Positions 33,219 to 48,300 of a DNA stretch of 64,000 bases are shown here, piece after piece. The notes under the pieces were generated by a model that saw nothing but the letters and a program-made list of their open reading frames with translations, was not told where the DNA came from and did not search any database. Both the position numbers and the translations under genes were made by a program. How positions within the stretch are numbered: position 1 is the stretch's first letter; each line of letters opens with the position of its first letter. Location of the stretch: the NCBI RefSeq assembly GCF_020085105.1, contig NC_058046.1:8284675-8348674 (forward strand), read 5' to 3'. Origin of the DNA: Siniperca chuatsi. Lineage: Eukaryota; Chordata; Actinopteri; Centrarchiformes; Sinipercidae.

Positions 33219-33383
33219 ATATTTACAAATGTTAATAAGATATATTCACACGTGGGCTCCTTTTTACATTTATCTTTTCTTTAATAGCTTCTATTTTTTT
33301 TACATTTTATATAAAGACAGAAAATAATAATGTTTATATTGATTATATTAAAAAAAAAAAAAAGGTTACGTAGCAGTTGTAAC

Positions 33384-33437
33384 CCGGAAGTGACTTAAAC
33401 AAATCCTTCCTGCATCAAGACCGGCAAGATGGCAGCG
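33384..33437 (+). promoter_or_regulatory. GCN1 promoter/leader: ETS-type site and YY1-type site over the start codon
   Basis: CCGGAAGTGA (33384-33393) is a consensus ETS (GABP/ELK) site, and CAAGATGGCAGC (33426-33437) is a YY1-type element that contains the ATG itself. This pair is characteristic of TATA-less housekeeping promoters with very short leaders. Binding is inferred from motifs alone. Confidence 0.55.
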
Positions 33438-36400
33438 GACACGCAGGTTTGTGTGGCAGTTTTTTAGTAGTATAATATTCGCTCACAGAAAGGTATTCAA
33501 GAACAGTAGACACCGAATTCGTGGTCTCTTGAGTGGCGCTTTATAAACATCTTGGTGTGCTTTGGCATTAAACTAGAAACTCAGGCAAAATTCAACAACA
33601 GCCGCCGCGCAGGCTGTTAGCTCAGTGCTACGTAGCCCCAGTGCGACTTCATCAGACTACAGCTGCTGCTGCAGCTAACGATAACCACCTTGTGCTGACA
33701 GAGGGCTGGTCTCTGTCCACAGCAGGAGTCGAGCTGAAGCTTTATTTGAATAATACTGTCTTGTATACTACCTCGTCGGGGGTTTAAACTTACCGTCATT
33801 AACTTCAATTGGTCTGAATTCTCCAAATTAGGCAGACGAGCATCTGATGATGATGATGCGTTAAGCCACGCCCTCCAAAAGTAGTAAATTGTAATGTTGT
33901 GAGTGCATGAAATATACAATACATTAGTCAGCGTGGTACATAGCTTTGCCTGTGCTGAAAATTTCTTTGACGACCACGAGTTGATTTAAAATCAAGGCCT
34001 TTACAGTGTTTACTGCCAATTACCTTTTCTGCAATATATATTTATTGAGAGTAAAATATATAAAGAGCAGCTCCACAAAGAAACATTTTCATCATTTTCT
34101 CTCTAATTTCTCTGAAGAAATCTCATTCCCACCCAGAACAATATTAGACAAAACTTAAAACTGACACATATATGTTAAGATCAGATCTTATCAAGGTCCC
34201 AAATATGAATTGACAAACATGTAACTAGAGCTGAGACGATTAGTCGATTTGTAGATCACCAGAAAATCAATCTGCTACTTATATGCTAATCAGCCAATCG
34301 TTTAAGCCATTCCTCAAGAAAAAAGCCAAGTATTCCCTAGGTCCAGATTCTCAAATGTATAGATGAGGCGCCCTTCCTTGTCCCATATGATCATGAACTA
34401 AATATCTTGGGGATCTAGACCGTAGGTTGGACTGACGACGTCACTGCAGCCATTTACTTCATTGAAGTCATTAGACAAGTCCTTATACTAAATGTGACTA
34501 TTACTCCAGGTTTCAGATACACTGAAGAAATTTGCTGTAAAAGTGACTACAGCCAGTGTGAAAGAGCGCAAGGAGATATTTGGAGAGCTGAAAAAGTGTA
34601 TAAAGGGCAAAGGTGAGGGATTTTGTGTTATTTAATTTTCTACAGTATGTTTAAAATAGTTGCTATAATCAACACTAATGCTTCTTCAAAATATCTCTTT
34701 CAGAGTTACCAGAGCCTGCCGTCAAAGGACTATGCAAGCTCTTTTGTCTCACTCCACACAGATATCGGTAGGTGTATGTAATGACTTTCAGACACAAGAA
34801 AACCACACTTAACACAATTGAATAATCCCAAAACAGGTTTTTGTTTTAATGTTTACACTCAGTTGCTAGTTTATTAGGTAAACCTAGCTAAAACTAATGC
34901 AGTCTAATACAACAGTCCAGCAATAAATCATACCTTCATGAAGGTTATAATGTTCAGTTTTTGTTTGATGTTCCTGTTATTTAGCCTACCCTCAATGATT
35001 TAAATGGGGTGGACAAAATAATAGAAACGTCTGTGAGTGTATATCCTTTGTATTTACATGGATGTGTGTGCTTCTCAGCGATGCTGCATCGCGCAGAGAG
35101 CTCCTCTCCGTCATTGCCCAGCTGGCTGACAGTCAGCCTGACATCCTGGTGACCAGCCTCCTCCACTGCCTGCTGAATAGTGGAGTCATCAGCAAAAAAG
35201 GAGAGCCCAGGTACTGCTCTGAACTTTATATAGCATTTTTTTAAGTTTGTAGTTGCACCACTTAAGAAATTCCTACATTTACAGATTTACAGAAGAGAAC
35301 GTATGCGTCATCATAGCACTGTCAGCATTAGACATCTTTAAATTTTCACTATATGTTTGACAGGCAGGGTAAGCAATAATTATACAGTGTAGTGTATATC
35401 ATTATAAGGATGTGAGTGCAGTTAGGAGATACGCAATAAACTACACTGATACACAATAACAAGGTTTGCACTGTTTTTTCTATGTTTTATTAACATTAAA
35501 AACAAATAACTGATTAAATAAAATCTTTGGTTGTATATTATTCTCCCCTCTCTTATGTTCGCCTTATTATATATACAGTAAAAGCACAGGCTCTGCCGCC
35601 TTCATCGGCTTGTCTTGGACCTGCCTGTTAGTCCCCAGTGTGTTTTCTGCCCCAGAGAAAAGAGAAGGACCCATCTGGAAGAAAATGGTCAGTAAAAGAG
35701 TCTTTTTAAATTTAAAATAAAAAATTACTGTTTATACCCTGTCATACAGTTCTTACTGAGGTGTTAAATGTTACTGTCTTAGTTACCTGCTGAAGTGGCT
35801 AATGGATTTGACAAATCTGTCACACAGAATTTGTCCACACTTGACCAGCATCAATGTTTTATTTTGGATGTCATTATGACCTTGTGGTCTGTTGTCCTCT
35901 CTTTTAGGTGGAGGTTCAGAGCCTTCTTGTGGCTGAGGTGGTGGGTGGGGCCAAGACCACGGCCCAGAAATCAAGCCTCAAGAATCTCAGTCACCTCTTG
36001 GAGGAAGTGAGTACAGTACACTGTATGGAACACACTGGCAGTAAAAGACACATGCTGATCTAACCTGATGATCAGACTGAATTGCCTTTTTGTTTAACTC
36101 AGTCATTCACTTTTATTTAAATCACTAAACAAATCAGAGATGTGGGGGTGATGCAGAGGTCTGGAACCAGACTAGGGAGGGTCTGGACAAAATTACCTGC
36201 GCTGGTTAGTGATTTTCATCCCATCTGAAGAGCATATGTCTTAGATCTTTCACCCCTTAAAGTAGTGTTGTGGAAATTATCTGAAAGCACTCAACACATA
36301 ATGACATAACACCAAACACAGAAGAGTTGAAATATATAATTTTAATTAATTAGAAGGACATCACAAAACCTTACCACAAGAACCAACCAAGGTGCGTCTC

Positions 36401-39312
36401 CCCAAATACTTTCTGACAGTACATTATATAGCGTTTCAAGTCAAAGAACCTCACTGTGTTGGCCCTCAGAACACTTGTATACCATGTTCTTGATCATGCT
36501 ATGTACATGCACTGACATCATCCAAACTCAATTAAAAAGACATTTGGTTTCAGTTAGTTTTTAATTAAAAAGACATTTCCTTACATGGACCCCTTAATTA
36601 CACAGTCCATGCAGATACAGAGACAGACGAGAACACATAAAGACAAATGATTAATACATACTACAGTGAATAAATGATAAACCTAACGATTAATACTGTT
36701 ATAATTTCACAGTAGTTTGAAATTGTCTGTGTTAAGAATCAAATTACACCTAAATAATTACATGTAAATAATAATAATAAAATAATACTAAGCCTGATGA
36801 AGGTCACATGGTTTTCCCGCAGCACATCTTACAGAACCAGCTTCTGTAATTAATTTAGTGACTTTTTAATTACCCATCTCCCCCTGTAATATTAATCCTG
36901 TCCAGATGGGGGTTTAGACTGTTGTCTTTAAACCTCTGATCAGAAACCATTGCTGCTGTGGACCTGTATAATCCAAAGAGACATATGTGATATTGGACTA
37001 TACATATAACCTTAATTTAAGCAGTTGACAACATCTAGGATCCTCATGCTGGATAGGTCTGATATTTTGTTGTCTTTAACAGAACCCTGGACTGGTTGAT
37101 CAATACATCAGCACACTGCTGAGTCTGGACCAGAGCCCCACTACTCTGGCCATACTGGGGGTGTGTTTAGACTTCTGCACTGCTCAGAAAGACAAAGCTA
37201 CAATAGAGAAGCATAAGGTGAGTTTTCATCATTAACCAGTCGTGCTTTTATGCTCTTCATTCAGATTTTTTTCAAGGAGTACATGGAATCTCAAATAAAT
37301 ATATTTTGAGGCTACAACATATAACCTTGTGTCTACTGATTTTCAGAGTGCACTGTTGGACCTGTACATAAAATCAGTCCTTATGAGCAAGACAAAACCA
37401 CAACAGCACATTTTGGACAAAAGTGGCTCCTTACTGCGTCATGTGTCCCACTCTGAGTTCAAGGAGCTGCTACTCCCTACACTGCAGAAGACATTGCTCC
37501 GGAGTCCAGAGAACGCCATGCAGAGTGAGATGCTTTCAATTTCTGATGATCGAGTAAAATAATTACCTGCTTGATGCTCAGGCAGCTCTCATACAGTGGA
37601 TTAAAACATTGTCTGGTCTCTTTCCAGCCGTTTCCTGCCTGCTGTCCGCTGTAACTCTCGACCTCAGTCAGTATGCCATGGATATTGGAAAGGCCATCGC
37701 AAGTAAGGTCATAATGGATGCTCCATTGATTTAGTTTTGTATGCGTCTTGTGGAACATATTTTTTTAAAGCATACACTCAGCTGTCATGAGGGTATGATT
37801 TGTCACAGTGGAAATAATGACTGAAAGGCTGTGTACTCAATTTAGCATAATTGTGTATTTAATTATTGGTATGGTCTGTGTTTCAGGCCAGCTAAAAGCT
37901 AATAATGCCCAGCTGATGGAGGAGGCAGTCCAGGCCATGCAGAATCTGGCCCAGCAGTGCAGTGACCTCTCTGCTGTTCAGGACATTGTCACACACCTCT
38001 TCAAGATCCTCGGAGGTGAACGAATTAATAAAATATTAAACTGAAATATTGTCTTAATCGTGTCTGGTTTTGCTCAGCTGAATCATAATTCTTGTGGTTG
38101 CAGGGTCTGAGGGAAAGCTCACAGTTGTTGCCCAAAAGATGAGTGTGTTGTCAGGTAAGAGGCCTTGCAAACAATTATAATCATTAGCTATCCATGAGAT
38201 AGAATTGCAAACAGACATTTTTTCAACCTGAGAATTTTCATCTTGTTCTAGGGATTGCCAGCTGTAGCCATCATGCCGTGTCAGGAACCTCCAGCCAGAC
38301 TCTCAGCTCTGCAGTCACTGTGATGTTCATCCCTTATTTACAGCAAGAAGGTATCGCCTCTCCTTCCTGCCAGAATGCTAGACTGATTTATTAACTTTAG
38401 GCAAATTATCTTCACAGAAAGAACACATAATTCAAGTTTATTCCTTGGGCCTGGAAATTCTTCAAGAGACCACAGTGTAATGTTTCAGTCTGGTACTAAC
38501 TTTTCTTTGTTTTATTTAGTTCACGAGGGTACCTTGGTGCATGCAGTGTCTGTGCTCTCCCAGTGGAGCAGTCGTCTCACAGTGGAAGTTCCCACCGCTC
38601 TGCTGGATTGGTTGAAGAAAGCTTTCACCCTCAAGACCTCCACCTCCCTGGTTCGACACGCCTATCTTCAGGCCATGCTGGGGGCCTTCAGAGGTCAGTC
38701 ACACAAGGGACGTTGTGCCACGGTCGAATATACAGATCCTTAAATTGAACTCAGTCCTTAGTCATGTGCTCTCACCTTTTCCCCTGCTTTTAGGTGACAC
38801 TCTGGCCCAAGCCTCAGACCTCATGCCCTTGCTCCTCCAAACAGTGGAGAAGGCTGTGGCGCAAAACTCCCAGCATGCTCTGCTTGCAGAAGGTGTGGCA
38901 GCTTCTGTTCTTTTGAGTCGACTGGCACTGCTGGAGACCCAGACAGGTGAGGCTGGCATCATTACTTTTTCTCACATATTGAGACTGTTGAAGAACTCTT
39001 AGCATACAAGGATGGGAAGTGATAAGGACTTTTGTCTTTTTGTCTCTGCAGAGGCCAAGTTCTCCAACTTTTGGAACCTGATCTTAGATGAGAAGAAGCC
39101 ACTTTTCACCACAGAGAAGTTCCTCTCCCAGGCTAATGAAGAAAGTAAGGCAACATATCTTACTAGCTTAAAGGCTTATGAGTGTTTAGAAATATTAAAA
39201 CATGAAATGATGGCTTGTTTCTTTCGCTGTCTTTAGCTCTGCTCACAGTGCTGCTGCTCTGTGAAAGGCTGTTCCTGGATCATGCTCACAGGCTTAACAC
39301 CAGCAAATCACA
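33429..39312 (+). CDS. gcn1: GCN1 exons 1-16 (residues 1-562): N-terminal HEAT region
   Basis: Exons: 33429-33446, 34510-34612, 34704-34767, 35079-35210, 35579-35687, 35908-36006, 37083-37217, 37347-37524, 37628-37702, 37887-38015, 38104-38154, 38252-38350, 38520-38693, 38794-38946, 39052-39144, 39237-39312. This N-terminal part is the least conserved against human. It still has recognisable blocks such as [45 protein letters not shown] and [12 protein letters not shown]. In yeast the N-terminal part of Gcn1 is needed for ribosome association. Every junction keeps frame when exons are joined. Confidence 0.93.
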
Positions 39313-42300
39313 GTGAGTCTGTCCCTCTGTTAACATATAAACTTTTGGACTTGAAAATGTCCTAGAGCGCTAATACTGTATACTCAATTTAATTTAATTT
39401 AATGTGACACAAGAGGTATTGTTCACATATTTGCCTGCATATTTTGTGTGTACCCGGAGGATTAAAAGGTATATCCACCAAATTATCCCTGGCCAAATTA
39501 TCCCTGGCAAACACCGAAATATGTTCCTTGAACTTATGATTTTGCACAATGTAAACTTAACTAAACATGCTGACTCTGCCTGCTGACCTTACTTAACATC
39601 CTGATATATTGCCCTCACCATACATGTGCTGAATTGCATCGTGTGGATACATAGTGTTATAGTGGCATAGCAATCATGCACACCCAAACACGTAATTAAA
39701 AGCAAGTATATAATTGCTCTTAAGTGGTAGCACGCACTTGCAGGCTGATTATAAGCATTAGCATTAACTTTGAATATTGCTTTATTGGATATGTATTTAA
39801 ATGTTCTTTGAAAATGTGGTTGATCACAAGTGCATTAAGGCCCTTGATATTTTCTTAGAATTTAATTATGCTTTCTGTTTTACTATAGTATACTACTTTA
39901 GCAGTATACCTGATGCACTGTTTTTTGCTTTGAGTAGGCCTCCAGTACTCATAATAATATTGAACATGAAAAAAGGCCTCGCATACAATATGGTTGCAAT
40001 ACAAGGATTATCACGTAATTATAAGTGTATTAACCCTTTTTCTATGACATAGAGCTGAAGTGGGTTATGATTATAAGCAATGATTTCCTGTAAATATTTG
40101 CTTTCTGAAAGGATTGTCCAAAGAAATCTAATTTCGTTTTTGCGCAGGAAAAATGATTTGTCTAATTTATTTAAATCCTGTAGTGCTTTAATCACTAGTT
40201 AATTTTCCCTGCATATGACTGTTCTGTAGGATGTATCATCATGCCATAGTTGCGGTTCTGCTGTCTCGGAGCTGGCGTGTGAGGAAACGGGCACAGCAGA
40301 CAATCAGGAAGCTGCTCTCCTCTCTGGGTGGATCCAATCTTGCCTATGGCCTTCTGGGAGAACTCCGCGTGGTCATCAACAAACACAAAGTACAGACTGA
40401 TTATTCACCATAGACCTCAAAAACACAGAGCTACATTTCTAAAAGTTGGTTGTGGATCATTGAATCAGTCAACCGCTACAGCTTGACCGTTAAAAAGATT
40501 AGTTAATTTTTTTCTCAGCCTGCTTGTTACTGACTGTATGCTGTAAATGTTCAGGTTTTGCCCCAGGACGTCCTGGTATCAGAGTCTGGAGAGCTGACAG
40601 AGCTGGGTCGCAGCTACATTCCCCCTCGTGTCCTGCTGGACGCGCTGTGTGTTGTTTGCTCCTCTGCCAGCCAATGGGGTGACCCCACCGAAGCAGAGAA
40701 TTTGGCCATGGAGATCCTCATAGTCACTCATCATCCATCCATAGGTATGAGAATGAGTTGCTCTCCAGAATGAATCTGCTGCCCATTTGTTAACCCTACT
40801 CAGGTTAACCATTAACTGTTAACTGTATGCCAGTATTTGTAGCTTAATAACACATGGTTTGTTGGTATAGTGTAATGGTGCTCTGTCCCATATTTGACAT
40901 TTCTTGACATCTCTGTCCCATATTTGACATCTTTCCATGTATATCTCTTTTAGTCGGAGCTCGCTGCGGCCTCTGGCCTGTTCTGCTCTTCTCCATGAAC
41001 ATAAAAGCAGAAGAATTTATAGAAAAGAATCTGGAGGCTATTCTGCCACATCTACTGGAAGTCAACGCTGACAACCAGGTCTGTAAATAACACACACCTC
41101 CTGCATTGACATGCGTTTTAAACACACAAGAACACTACAGTGTACTTAACTGCTTCCTGTGAAGAACCGAAGATTGATTGGAGGATAAATAAACATTCTG
41201 CATACAGGATGTAAAAATGTGCAGAATATCTAGAGGAACATTGGTGTTTGACTCTTGCTGAGGTATTTTACATGCCACCAGGATTTTTAGTGGTCACCTT
41301 GTTCTTCTCAGGCTGTGAAAAATGCAGTCGGTGCCCTCTCCAGACTCTCCCCCAACAAGCTGTTACCGCGGGTAATCAGTCATGTCACAGAGGGGCTTTC
41401 CCGACCGGCTCTAGTCCACGTCACCAGGGAGGAGTACGCCATCATGCTGACGCCTGAGGGAGAACTGTATGACAACAGCATCATCCAGAGGTAACACATA
41501 ACCTCTCCTACCACTGTGGACTTCTGAACTCAACAGCAATTGCCAGAACTTTCTGTTGTCTGTTTTAGCATTTATTTACTTCTGTTCTCCGCCTCTATGC
41601 TTGCTGCAGTGCCCAGAAGGAAAGCACCAAGAAAGTCAACATGAAGAGAGAGAACAAGGCCTACTCCTACAAGGAACAAATCATTGAACTGGAGTTACAG
41701 GAGGTAAAGTGGTCTTACCACCATTTGTGTTTTTCAGTGGTGTTAATGTCTGGAACACATTTTGATTTCTCTTTGATCTTGCAGGAGCTTAAGAAGAAAA
41801 AAGGCATCAAAGAGGAATTGCAGCTAACCAGCAAACAGAAGGAAATGATGCAAATCCAGCTGGAAAAGGAGGCCGCTATTCGCAAGAGACTTCAAGGGGT
41901 ATGGAACCAAGTCACTAAAATTAGTTCTCTAAAACTGAGCGTCTGAAGCGTGACAGTCTTAATTTCTCCTTTTTGAGCTGTGGCGTACTTCTTGTTGTCA
42001 CCAGCTGGATGTGGAGTTGCAGAGCGTGGTGGGTCTGCTGGAAGCCGCATTGATAGAGAGACCACCTCAGATCACCAGGGAGCTCCCCTCTGTCCTCCAG
42101 GTCCTAATTCCACTGCTACAATCCCCTTTGGCTGCTCCACGCATCCAGCAGGTCTTCTTGGACATCGGAGTGTGCCTCATGCCCAAACACCTTCACTCTC
42201 TAGGTACATGGCTTGTCTTAGTATTGTATTGTATTGATAAACACAGCCTCAGCATCTCGAGTCAATGTCTGTTTTTTACCTTCTAGCCGTGCTTGTGGGA

Positions 42301-45300
42301 CATGTGACTTTACGGTTGCTGAAGCCAGAGTGTGATCTGGACGAGGCCTGGGGACAGGAGGACCTGGACACAGCAGCCCACCGCACCATACTGCTGCTGC
42401 ACAACCACACTGTCCCACAAAGAGAGGCCAAGACTGGTGGTGAGCACAGTCATGGACACTAGTGAAAGTTACAGTTACAGTGTAAACACCAGAAGCAACC
42501 ACATTTTTTTTTTCAACATACAGACACACATGCACACTTTTGTTCTAAATCATATTTCTGTTTCTTGCTAATAATGAAGTGTTATATGTTGTTTGAATAT
42601 GTTCAGACTTGAGACGGTGTAGTCCCTCATTCGTCCAGGAGTGTTTCAGTCGTAGTCATCTGGACACTGTTTTCAGAATCAAAGACACTGTGTTCAGACT
42701 TGGACAAAATGGCCTAAACAATGAAACCACTATAGGAACTCTCTGTTGGAAATCTAACTTGTCCTGTTTTCCTATTTATTTTAAGGAATGTAAGATTAAA
42801 CTGTTATCTAATGATTTTTCCTTAGACGTGGCTCCACTGTCTGCTCCTGCTTTCTCCTTTTGCTTCCCTCTCCTCAACGCCATGCTCAAGGAGTCTTCAG
42901 GCAGCACCGAGGAGAGTGAGAACTTGATGATCAGAGCCTTGCAAGTTATCACGGAACATTCCCATCTTCGGGCTGACACAGACAGTGATGACATTGTTAT
43001 AGATGAGGTAGCGACTCAGATCTCCATTGCATTTTCTTTTGTCTGTGATCTGCGCAGGAAGTGTTGTGTTCGCACACCTTGTTCATACCTAGTTAGCAGA
43101 GCCATTGGTCTGTAAAAAATAAATGGCATAGCAAATTGAAAAAGCTTTATGTGACAGTACAGCCATTTAATTAGTAGTTTAATGGATTTATGTACTAACT
43201 GTTGTGTTGTTTTTTTTTGTCTCAGAACGGCCCAGAACTGCTTCCACGTGTCAACATGCTGCTGCTACTGACAAGAATTATTTCCACAGCCACCCCGAGA
43301 CTCCAGGTAAACAAGGGAATTTACTGACAGTTTAAATTAATTTCCAACATCTGCTTTTCGTTGTTGTTGGCCTGATTTTATTTTGCTGATTCTATCCTGG
43401 CTATATTTCGTAATAATAAAGCATTGATTTTCTAGTGCTGCATTTGTCCGTTGTTTGTATTTACTGTATGTGACTCATTTGCTTAGTTTTAGTAAGCTCT
43501 TTATCTCTCATTCTACTTTTTGTCTGTTCCATCCTTTTTCTCTTTCCTGTTAAAACAACCTGATATAGCCATGGCTGACAGAATTGCTGCTTAACCCTGT
43601 GATGTGAGACTTTTCATACTGAAACTACTGTGTTTCAGGTGTTGGCGGCTCAGTGCTTGACAACGCTGTGTGCCAGTGCTGGAGGAGGAGATGGCTGCAC
43701 TGTGGCAGAGCAGCAAGAGATTGACGTCCTGCTCAACGCCCTGCTTTCACCCTGCTTCTCTGTCCGGGATGCTGCGCTCAGGGTGAGCTTTGGATCAGTT
43801 CATTTTATTTGTTATTTGTTGAAGATGGCCTATCCCACAGTAGAGTAAACTGGTGTACAGACAGGGAAAGTCACCACATTTGATGGTTTGTTTTGTTCAT
43901 TGAAAAAGGAATGCAGTTTCTAGATCAAGATGAAAATACTGCTATTAACATATTTAGTGCTAACTTTGGCTAAGTGACAAATTATATAGCCCATGTGAAT
44001 GTGTATTCCTATTAGACATGCTATTAACACCCAGTTTCTCTGTGCTCAGGGTTTGGTGGAAATGGAGTTTGCCCTGCCCACAGACAGCACAGAGGCCAGC
44101 GGGCTGAATTTGCTGCGCAGACTTTGGGTTGCCAGGTTTGATGTCGAAGAGGAGGGCCGAGCCTTGGCTGAAAAGTATGTATTTTGGGGTTTCTTGTTCC
44201 TTTCTTCTACTAGCTGAGTGCATATTCTTTACTAAAACTCATTGGTCCCTACATGAGTGTCGTTTTCATCTTTTCCAACAGCAGTCTCCCAAGTTTTCAG
44301 ATTTTTTTTTTTTCTCCAAATCACATTCATGTTCCCCGTTTCTCTCTTCATCATTATGACACCATACTACCATACCATTATTTGAATACTTGAAATTTTA
44401 ACCATGCTGTTCTTTACGCGTTTAAAAGATGTTTCATCCTGCAAAATAAAATCAACAGTTAAACTAATTTCTTGGCTTGTCCTTCCTGCTCAGACTCTGG
44501 GAGTCTCTGGATCTGGAGTTGGTCCCTGAGCTCTGCTCCCTGCTGATTGCAGACATCACCCACCATGAGGAGGCTGTCCGTTCTGCCGCAGCCGAAGCTC
44601 TGTCAAGTGCCGTGTCCCAGTACAGAGACCAGTCTGCCACAGTGCTCGGCCAGCTTACCGAGCTCTACCACCAGAAACTCTATGTGAGACCCTGTGCCAT
44701 GGCCAAATCATATTATTACTCTTATAACTCTGGCTAGTGGATGAATTTGAGCTCAGAAACAAAGTATGATATTTTTGTATTTTTAATTTTTAAAGAGACC
44801 ACCTCCTGTGCTGGATGCCCTGGGCAGAGTCATCTCTGAAGCTCCACCTGACCAGTGGGAGGCCAGGTAAATCTCAGTGTTTGTTTGCAAAGATAATATA
44901 TACCAGGGTTTTTTAACGTTCTTATTTTGGGAGCCAGAATTGAAAATCAGTGTGTCCTATAGACCCATGCTCATGAATGCACAATTGACCAGCATAATAT
45001 TAACATTAGTCTACTATTAATCAAGCCAGAAACATTTGGAGTTCCAACAGGGAGCGATAGGATGCCAAATAATAGTAATATTGATGACAGAAGGCTGGAA
45101 GGTGCTTGTCAAAGAGCCAGCCTTTTATCCACTTTTATCTGTAATTTTGAGACTGATTAAACCCTAACCCCCAGTCCCAGGCAGTTTGCTTATTAATGTC
45201 TTGCTTTAGCTATTATATATCATATATTATCATAAAAGCTAATCCCATTATAACAGGGTAAATAGAAGCCATACATTTTAAATGTTCCTTAAGCACCGAG

Positions 45301-48300
45301 CTCTTTTGTCACACACATTTCTTTGTCAGGTGTGGCATTGCTCTGGCTCTGAACAAGCTGTCTCAGTACCTGGACGAATCTCAGGTCACCCCTCTCTTCC
45401 TCTTCTTTGTTCCTGATGCTCTGAACGACCGCCACACTGAGGTGCGGCGCTGCATGCTGGACGCTGCCCTCTCTGCGCTCAACACACATGGAAAGGTACT
45501 GTTCACTTCTTTTTTCAGCCAACTACTGTACATTTTGCTGCCTAAACACACAGATGCTTTCAAATATGCACTATGTATTATATGACCATTTATGTCTAGC
45601 ACTGTACCTTATGTACCTGCTTTATGTAACAGGACAACGTGAGCTGCCTGCTGCCAGTGTTTGAGGAATTTCTAAAGGACGCCCCCCAGGACGCTAACTA
45701 CGACTCTGTCCGTCAGAGTGTGGTTATTCTCATGGGCTCCTTGGCCAAACATCTGGACAAAAATGACCCCAAAGTCAAACCCATCGTGGCCAAGCTCATC
45801 ACTGCACTCTCCACGCCTTCACAGCAGGTAGAGTGATTAGGCATCCAGAGTTTGAATTATTATATTTATTTTTCAATAAAGATCCCACTTTGCTGACACT
45901 CCCATTACTCTTCATTCAGCCCTTTCTTTCGACATTATCTAATGTGGTTTGTCATCCCTTATCAGGTCCAGGAGTCTGTGGCCAGCTGTTTACCTCCTTT
46001 AGTCCCCGCCATCAAAGAGGACGCTGCAGGGATTGTAAGGAACCTGCTGCAGCTGCTGCTGGAGAGCGACAAGTACGCAGAGAGAAAGGGAGCAGCGTAT
46101 GGACTGGCTGGCCTGGTCAAAGGTCTCGGGATTCTGGCGCTCAAACAGCAGGACATCATGACCACGCTGACCGACGCCATCCAGGACAAGAAAAACTTCA
46201 GACGGAGGGAAGGTCAGTGAAGTTTATCCAACCACTGAACTGTTTGGTTTTGTATTAATTTACACCTGTTGACGCAGATATTATGTATGTCAGACTACAT
46301 CGTCTTCATTGTATCTACAACACGAGTACCAGAAGCCACCATCTACTGGCACTCAAGACAACAGAAAGTATTTTTTTGGGTAAAAAAAGAAGAAACCACT
46401 GACCAAGCTGTTTGTCTCTATCCAGGAGCGCTGTTTGCCTTTGAGATGCTATGTAACATGTTGGGGAAGCTGTTTGAGCCGTATGTGGTCCATGTGCTGC
46501 CACACCTCTTGCTCTGCTTTGGAGACGGAAACCAGTATGTCAGAGAGGTGAGTGGGCAGATCTTCGGATTAGAAATACTTTTGCTTTATTAAAGAGCAAT
46601 AGTAAATATGCAAAAAATAAGACAGGTCTTTTAAAATGAACAACTAATTGGTTTTAGAAAAATCGACATTTTTATAGCTTAAATTGCATACAATAATATT
46701 GTCAGTCAAAACTAGACCCATTTAGTGCATTTAAATGCCATATTACATTCTGGGTTTTGAAGAAAAGAAATTCTGAAAAAAAGGTGTGTGTATATATACG
46801 CTTAAGTTTCAGAACTACAAGTTTCAACCTAACTACAGCTCAGGCATAAGCCTTTACTGTCTACTTTACTGAGGCACAAACGAGTGGACGGGAACTGCGG
46901 CTATCATAATAATAAATAACATGAATGAAGCTCAGGCTTTCACAAATTGACCGCAGTATTTTATTTTCTGGGGTTAATATCTTGAACAAAACCTAGCTAA
47001 CTTAGGGCCAACTAGCCACCACATTGAGTTAAGTTATTAACTAGCCATTACATATAGCCATAACAAACGTAGCCTTCATTCTTTACTAGCCTTTATATAT
47101 CTTGTGTCGCATCCGATCTGTGGACTGGGTCCATAGACTGTAATGTTACTTTCTGCTGAGATGCTGAAGCACAGACGTTGTGCTATTGTGGTAGGCTAGT
47201 TCAGTTTTCAGACACACTATGCAGAGTTTTCATGGACACTTTCTGTCGCTTTCTCTGGCCTGTCTCTTTTCTGCGTCCCTCGCTACTTTTCCTCCTCTTT
47301 GTAATCTGTGCCGTCAAATCACACCAAAGACGCTCTGAAGGTCTCTGAGCACACAGCGCGTTGTGCGACAGTAATAATCATCTGTGCGAAACACAGTGCG
47401 CTGTATATAGTTATATGGATTAAACAAAGCTTCAATGCAAATAATATGAATCGATGATTTTTAGTAATCGAGTTACTCGAGGAATCGTTTCAGCCCTTAA
47501 TGTATCATCAAAATGTTAAATGTCAAAATTGTTATGAAAGGGTGAAATTATTATTATACTCTCTGCATCACCCAGTGTTTCTGCATATCCACATTAAAAT
47601 ATAGCAAGGTTGACGTAACGCATGATCCATTAAACAGGATTTTAGGAAATTGTTCAATAATTGCAGTCTTCGATCAGTATAGAATTTGTGTAAAATTGTG
47701 TAGGATCCCTGTTTAAAGTTTTTACGCTCTCCCTTCCCTTCTGCAAGGCTGCAGATGACTGTGCCAAGGCTGTGATGAGGAACCTGAGTGCCCACGGGGT
47801 CAAGCTGGTCCTTCCCTCCCTGCTGGTGGCCCTGGAGGAGGAGTCCTGGAGAACTAAAGCAGGTGAGGAATCCCTACATGCACAGGATTCCTAGGCATTA
47901 CTGGAATGTCTTGAGAGGATGGAAAATTATTTAGTCATCCCCAGGTTTTTTGACGTATTGGGATAATGCTATATACTACTGCACGTTTCCTGTACTATAT
48001 TGATATGAACTGTCTTGTGGCACATTAAGATTTTAATGTCATGAAGACTAGTTTTCAGGTACATCATTATTGTCTAGTTGATAACCATTATGATAATAGT
48101 TGTGTGCAACTGGGTAATGAGTTTTAAGGGGTTTTTTCGTTGTCACATACCAGTACAAGGACAGTCACAATCAAATGAGTTCACTCAAACAGTAGCTTAT
48201 TGTGAATCACCCCCCTCTTTCCTCCAGGCTCGGTGGAGTTGCTGGGTGCCATGGCTTTCTGTGCACCCAAGCAGTTGTCCTCCTGCCTGCCCAGCATCGT

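Larger units (their letters stand above)
29626..33428 (+). other. Spacer between VAMP5 and GCN1, including the VAMP5 3' UTR
   Basis: No host gene seen. The VAMP5 3' UTR probably runs to an AATAAA at 30253-30258. The spacer also holds a repeat ending in an ATGG run (29895-30186), a truncated L2 LINE (31330-32209) and a terminal-inverted-repeat element (32696-33218). Confidence 0.55.
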
